Shown in pieces: positions 51,082 to 53,524 of a DNA stretch of 53,524 nt. Made by a program: the position numbers and the translations under genes. The notes below the pieces were generated by a model. The model did not search any database. It was not told the origin of the DNA and saw nothing but the letters and a program-made list of their open reading frames with translations. This DNA is from Robiginitomaculum sp. (lineage in GTDB: Bacteria > Pseudomonadota > Alphaproteobacteria > Caulobacterales > Maricaulaceae). Where the stretch lies: positions 1 through 53,524 of the forward strand of contig JAJFFN010000040.1 in the NCBI GenBank assembly GCA_021776635.1. Reading direction: 5' to 3'. Position 1 is the stretch's first letter. Each line of letters starts with the position of its first letter.

Positions 51082-52782
51082 ATGGCAAGCAAAGCTGACA
51101 AAGCTGACAAAACTATGGGCGAATTGGTGTTTCTTCCCCTTGGGGGCTGTGGGGAAATCGGTATGAATTTGAACCTTTACGGGTTCGGGCCGTCCCATAA
51201 ACGTAAATGGATCATCGTCGATATCGGCGTTACATTTGGCAATTCGGATACGCCAGGTATCGACATTATTATGCCGGATATTGAGTATCTTTACCAAATA
51301 CGTAAGGACATTCTCGGCATTGTTTTAACCCATGCCCATGAAGACCATATGGGTGCGCTGGCGCGGCTTTGGACGCGCATACGTGTACCGGTCTATGCGA
51401 CGCCGTTTACAATGTTTTTAACAAAAGGCAGACTTGCTGAAGCAGGCTTGCTCGGCGAAGTTCCGCTCAACGAAATACCGTTACGCGGAAATTTTAAGCT
51501 TGGGCCTTTTGACATAGAACTTATTACACTCACCCATTCTATCCCTGAGCCCAATGCATTGATTATTCGTACACCTGCGGGACTTGTTTTGCATACGGGG
51601 GATTGGAAAATAGACCCAGATCCGCAAATAGGTGAGGGTGTCGATATAGAGGCTTTGCGCGCTGTTGGAGACGAAGGCGTGCTTGCAATGGTTTGTGATA
51701 GCACCAATGTGTTTTCACCTGGTGTCTCGGGTTCTGAGGCTGGGGTACGCGATGCGTTAATTAAGGTGATCGGTGAATATGCAGGCCGCGGGGTAGCTGT
51801 GGCCAGCTTTGCATCAAATGTTGCACGCCTTGAAAGTGTTATGGTCGCGGCTGAAAAAAATGATCGTTCTATCTGTCTCATTGGACGCTCTATGTTACGC
51901 ATGGTTGAAGCGGCCAAGGCCGTTGGACTACTAAAGGGCATTAGGAATATTATTTCCGAGGACGAAGCCCAGAGCTTGCCAAGTGAGCATGTATTGTATT
52001 TATGCACGGGTTCCCAAGGTGAGCCTCGTGCCGCATTGACACGTATAGCCAATAATGCGCACCGCACTGTGAAATTTAGCAAAGGTGATGTGGTGATATT
52101 CTCGTCCAAAATTATTCCAGGCAACGAGAAAGGCATTTTTGCTTTGCAAAATTCACTGGCGGATCAGGGTATAGAAATTATTACGGAAAAAGACCGTAAT
52201 ATACATGTTTCCGGTCATCCTTGCCAAGACGAACTAAAAGACATGTATACGTGGGCAAGGCCTCATATCGCTATACCTGTGCACGGGGAACGGCGACATT
52301 TGCTTAGGCACGAAGAACTTGCCAAAACATTACAGGTCAAGCACACACTTGCGCCGCATAATGGCGAGCTGATTTTGTTGTCGCAAAAAGGTGCCAAGAT
52401 TATCGATTTAGTCCCCAATGGCCGCCTGCACGAAGATTGCGGCGAGATTATTAGCGCCGATGATTTTTCTCTACGAGAACGCAAGAAAATGGCCTATGCG
52501 GGTCATGTCAGTACCAGTTTGGTGATTAACCAAAAAGGAAATTTGATCGGCGGGCCTGATGTCCGCATTGCAGGCTTTCCCGAAGGTGAAGATTGTAAGC
52601 TCATCAATAAAATGCTCGATGATGTCGCTGATTACGCAGAGCAAGCTTTTAATTCACTCCGTAAGAACGACCGAACCGATGAGGACGAGGTTGAAGCGAA
52701 AATTACGGCGCGTGTCCGCCGCCATGTACGCAATGAAACTGGCAAAAGAGCGCTGATAGAAACGATTGTCATTAAGGTGTAG
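51082..52782 (+). CDS. rnj: Ribonuclease J
   Basis: This 566-aa metallo-beta-lactamase/beta-CASP ribonuclease has HAHEDH (H84, H86, D88, H89) after FLPLGGCGEIGMNL, then GDWKIDPDP, CDSTN and the beta-CASP signatures GSQGEPRAAL and IPVHGERRHL. A C-terminal domain of alpha-beta type follows. It acts in 5'-end RNA maturation and decay. Alphaproteobacteria commonly have it beside coaX. The first residues contain a short repeat (KADKADK), from a 9-bp duplication. Confidence 0.95.
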   Translation: MASKADKADKTMGELVFLPLGGCGEIGMNLNLYGFGPSHKRKWIIVDIGVTFGNSDTPGIDIIMPDIEYLYQIRKDILGIVLTHAHEDHMGALARLWTRIRVPVYATPFTMFLTKGRLAEAGLLGEVPLNEIPLRGNFKLGPFDIELITLTHSIPEPNALIIRTPAGLVLHTGDWKIDPDPQIGEGVDIEALRAVGDEGVLAMVCDSTNVFSPGVSGSEAGVRDALIKVIGEYAGRGVAVASFASNVARLESVMVAAEKNDRSICLIGRSMLRMVEAAKAVGLLKGIRNIISEDEAQSLPSEHVLYLCTGSQGEPRAALTRIANNAHRTVKFSKGDVVIFSSKIIPGNEKGIFALQNSLADQGIEIITEKDRNIHVSGHPCQDELKDMYTWARPHIAIPVHGERRHLLRHEELAKTLQVKHTLAPHNGELILLSQKGAKIIDLVPNGRLHEDCGEIISADDFSLRERKKMAYAGHVSTSLVINQKGNLIGGPDVRIAGFPEGEDCKLINKMLDDVADYAEQAFNSLRKNDRTDEDEVEAKITARVRRHVRNETGKRALIETIVIKV

Positions 52783-52783
52783 G

Positions 52784-53227
52784 ATGGGAAAATCCACTAA
52801 AAGTATCACTCCAAGTATAATCGGACCCTTGAACCATGTAGGCATAGCCGTGCCATCAATCAAAGAGGCTGTGGTTCCATACCGAAAGATATTCGGCATT
52901 AAAGATATAACCCGCCCCCGCTCATTGGCAGCGCAAGGTGTAAGATTTACATTCGTGAATTTACCTACGGGTCAGTTAGAGTTTATTGAGCCTTACGGCC
53001 TGAATTCTCCTATAGAAAATTTCCTCAAAAAACATCCCAAGGGTGCACAACATCATGTCTGCTTCGAGGTCGAAGATATTTTTGCGGCCAAAGCTCATAT
53101 GGAGAAAAAAGGCGCTACCGTTTTAAATGAGCCGCGCATTGGTGCCCACGGTACTCTGGTTATCTTCATTCATCCCAAAGATTTTACCGGAACGCTGATT
53201 GAGTTAATGGAAACACCAAAACACTGA
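52784..53227 (+). CDS. mce: Methylmalonyl-CoA epimerase
   Basis: This 147-aa vicinal-oxygen-chelate (glyoxalase-fold) protein has the epimerase signatures LNHVGIAVPSIKEAV, TGQLEFIEP, GAQHHVCFEVEDI and TGTLIELME. Probable metal ligands are H18, E66, H91 and E140. It interconverts (R)- and (S)-methylmalonyl-CoA. ATG 52784 is preferred over an upstream TTG because AAGG/TAGG purine-rich sequence precedes it. It follows rnj by 1 nt, so the genes are probably co-transcribed. Confidence 0.9.
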   Translation: MGKSTKSITPSIIGPLNHVGIAVPSIKEAVVPYRKIFGIKDITRPRSLAAQGVRFTFVNLPTGQLEFIEPYGLNSPIENFLKKHPKGAQHHVCFEVEDIFAAKAHMEKKGATVLNEPRIGAHGTLVIFIHPKDFTGTLIELMETPKH

Positions 53228-53232
53228 ACTAG

Positions 53233-53524
53233 GCAGTGTACTCATAAACTCAGGTCGAAATGGCATGTTGCAATTTGTTCACTGGCTAGGCGTAAAACCG
53301 CAGTAAATGCTAGCATTTTTTTATATCCCTTTAGGGGCAAGGCTTTCACAAGAGGCAGGCTACGCTCACAACGACGCCAGTGGGCAAAGTGGCCATGCAA
53401 AACGTGACTTAAACTCGGAACGAAATCTGCTTCAATCTGAGTCGTCAAAGCACTTGGCCGGGCAATAAGCCCTCCCCACGTACTTTTCCTAGCATATTTT
53501 CGCATATTTAGCTCCATTTCGACC
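53233..53524. mobile_element. Inverted-repeat element (MITE or IS remnant), right end cut by the window
   Basis: The left boundary reads GGCAGTGTACTCATAAACTC (53233-53252) followed by GGTCGAAATGG (53253-53263). The last 11 bases of the window, CCATTTCGACC (53514-53524), are its exact reverse complement. If the arm continues it should extend past the window and end ...GTACACTGCC, giving an element near 313 bp with ~31-bp terminal repeats. The interior has no recognisable transposase. A 91-aa reverse-strand frame (53242-53517) spans nearly the whole element and is probably not a real protein. It follows mce by 5 nt. Confidence 0.65.

Noticed and set aside
51393..52136. A 247-aa open frame on the minus strand opposite rnj
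   Set aside because: It lies wholly inside the rnj gene, has a low-complexity Ser/Pro/Ala-rich translation and no ribosome-binding site context; it is a shadow of codon bias.
53242..53517. A 91-aa open frame on the minus strand at the window end
   Set aside because: It spans almost exactly one inverted-repeat element and terminates inside its repeat; no transposase motif is visible, so it is not listed as a gene.

Overview
The window is a 53.5 kb chromosomal segment of an alphaproteobacterium. It carries a high-affinity cbb3 oxidase locus, the complete division and cell-wall (dcw) cluster, and a complete 14-subunit nuo operon followed by birA, coaX, an RNase J gene and a methylmalonyl-CoA epimerase gene. 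Gene order, the separate nuoC and nuoD genes, the FtsZ C-terminal peptide (EIPSFLRR) and the meso-DAP-type MurE (DNPR) all fit a Gram-negative alphaproteobacterium. The moderate GC content and gene content suggest a marine Hyphomonadaceae/Maricaulales-type organism, but this is inference and no 16S gene is present.

Layout. 1-164: short intergenic stretch with hairpins. 165-8248 (minus strand): ccoNOQP (the oxidase), a strong intrinsic terminator, then ccoGHIS (its copper and assembly factors). 8482-9429 (plus): a divergent JmjC/cupin-like gene. 9430-9944: a repeat-rich, gene-free stretch with a 13-bp triplicate and a 198-bp MITE-like element bounded by perfect 25-bp inverted repeats. 9945-28272: mraZ-rsmH-ftsL-ftsI-murE-murF-mraY-murD-ftsW-murG-murC-murB-ddl-ftsQ-ftsA-ftsZ, tightly packed with many 4-bp ATGA overlaps and closed by a strong terminator. 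28463-34205: lpxC, bamD, recN, ligA. 34206-34553: a hairpin-dense spacer. 34554-49415: nuoABCDEF-(75-aa ORF)-GHI-(89-aa repeat-containing ORF)-JKLMN. 49416-53227: birA, coaX, rnj, mce. 53233-53524: the left end and most of a second inverted-repeat element, cut by the window edge.

The genes form three functional blocks: microaerobic terminal respiration (cbb3 plus its copper-loading factors), peptidoglycan precursor synthesis with the divisome and outer-membrane biogenesis (LpxC, BamD), and proton-pumping NADH oxidation (complex I). All the protein families are well known. No clearly new multi-gene system is visible. The less ordinary content is the small mobile or palindromic elements placed inside or beside essential operons (upstream of mraZ, between nuoI and nuoJ, upstream of coaX, after mce), several short in-frame tandem repeats at the ends of essential proteins (CcoN, MurF, MurC), and one small unrecognised coiled-coil ORF between nuoF and nuoG.
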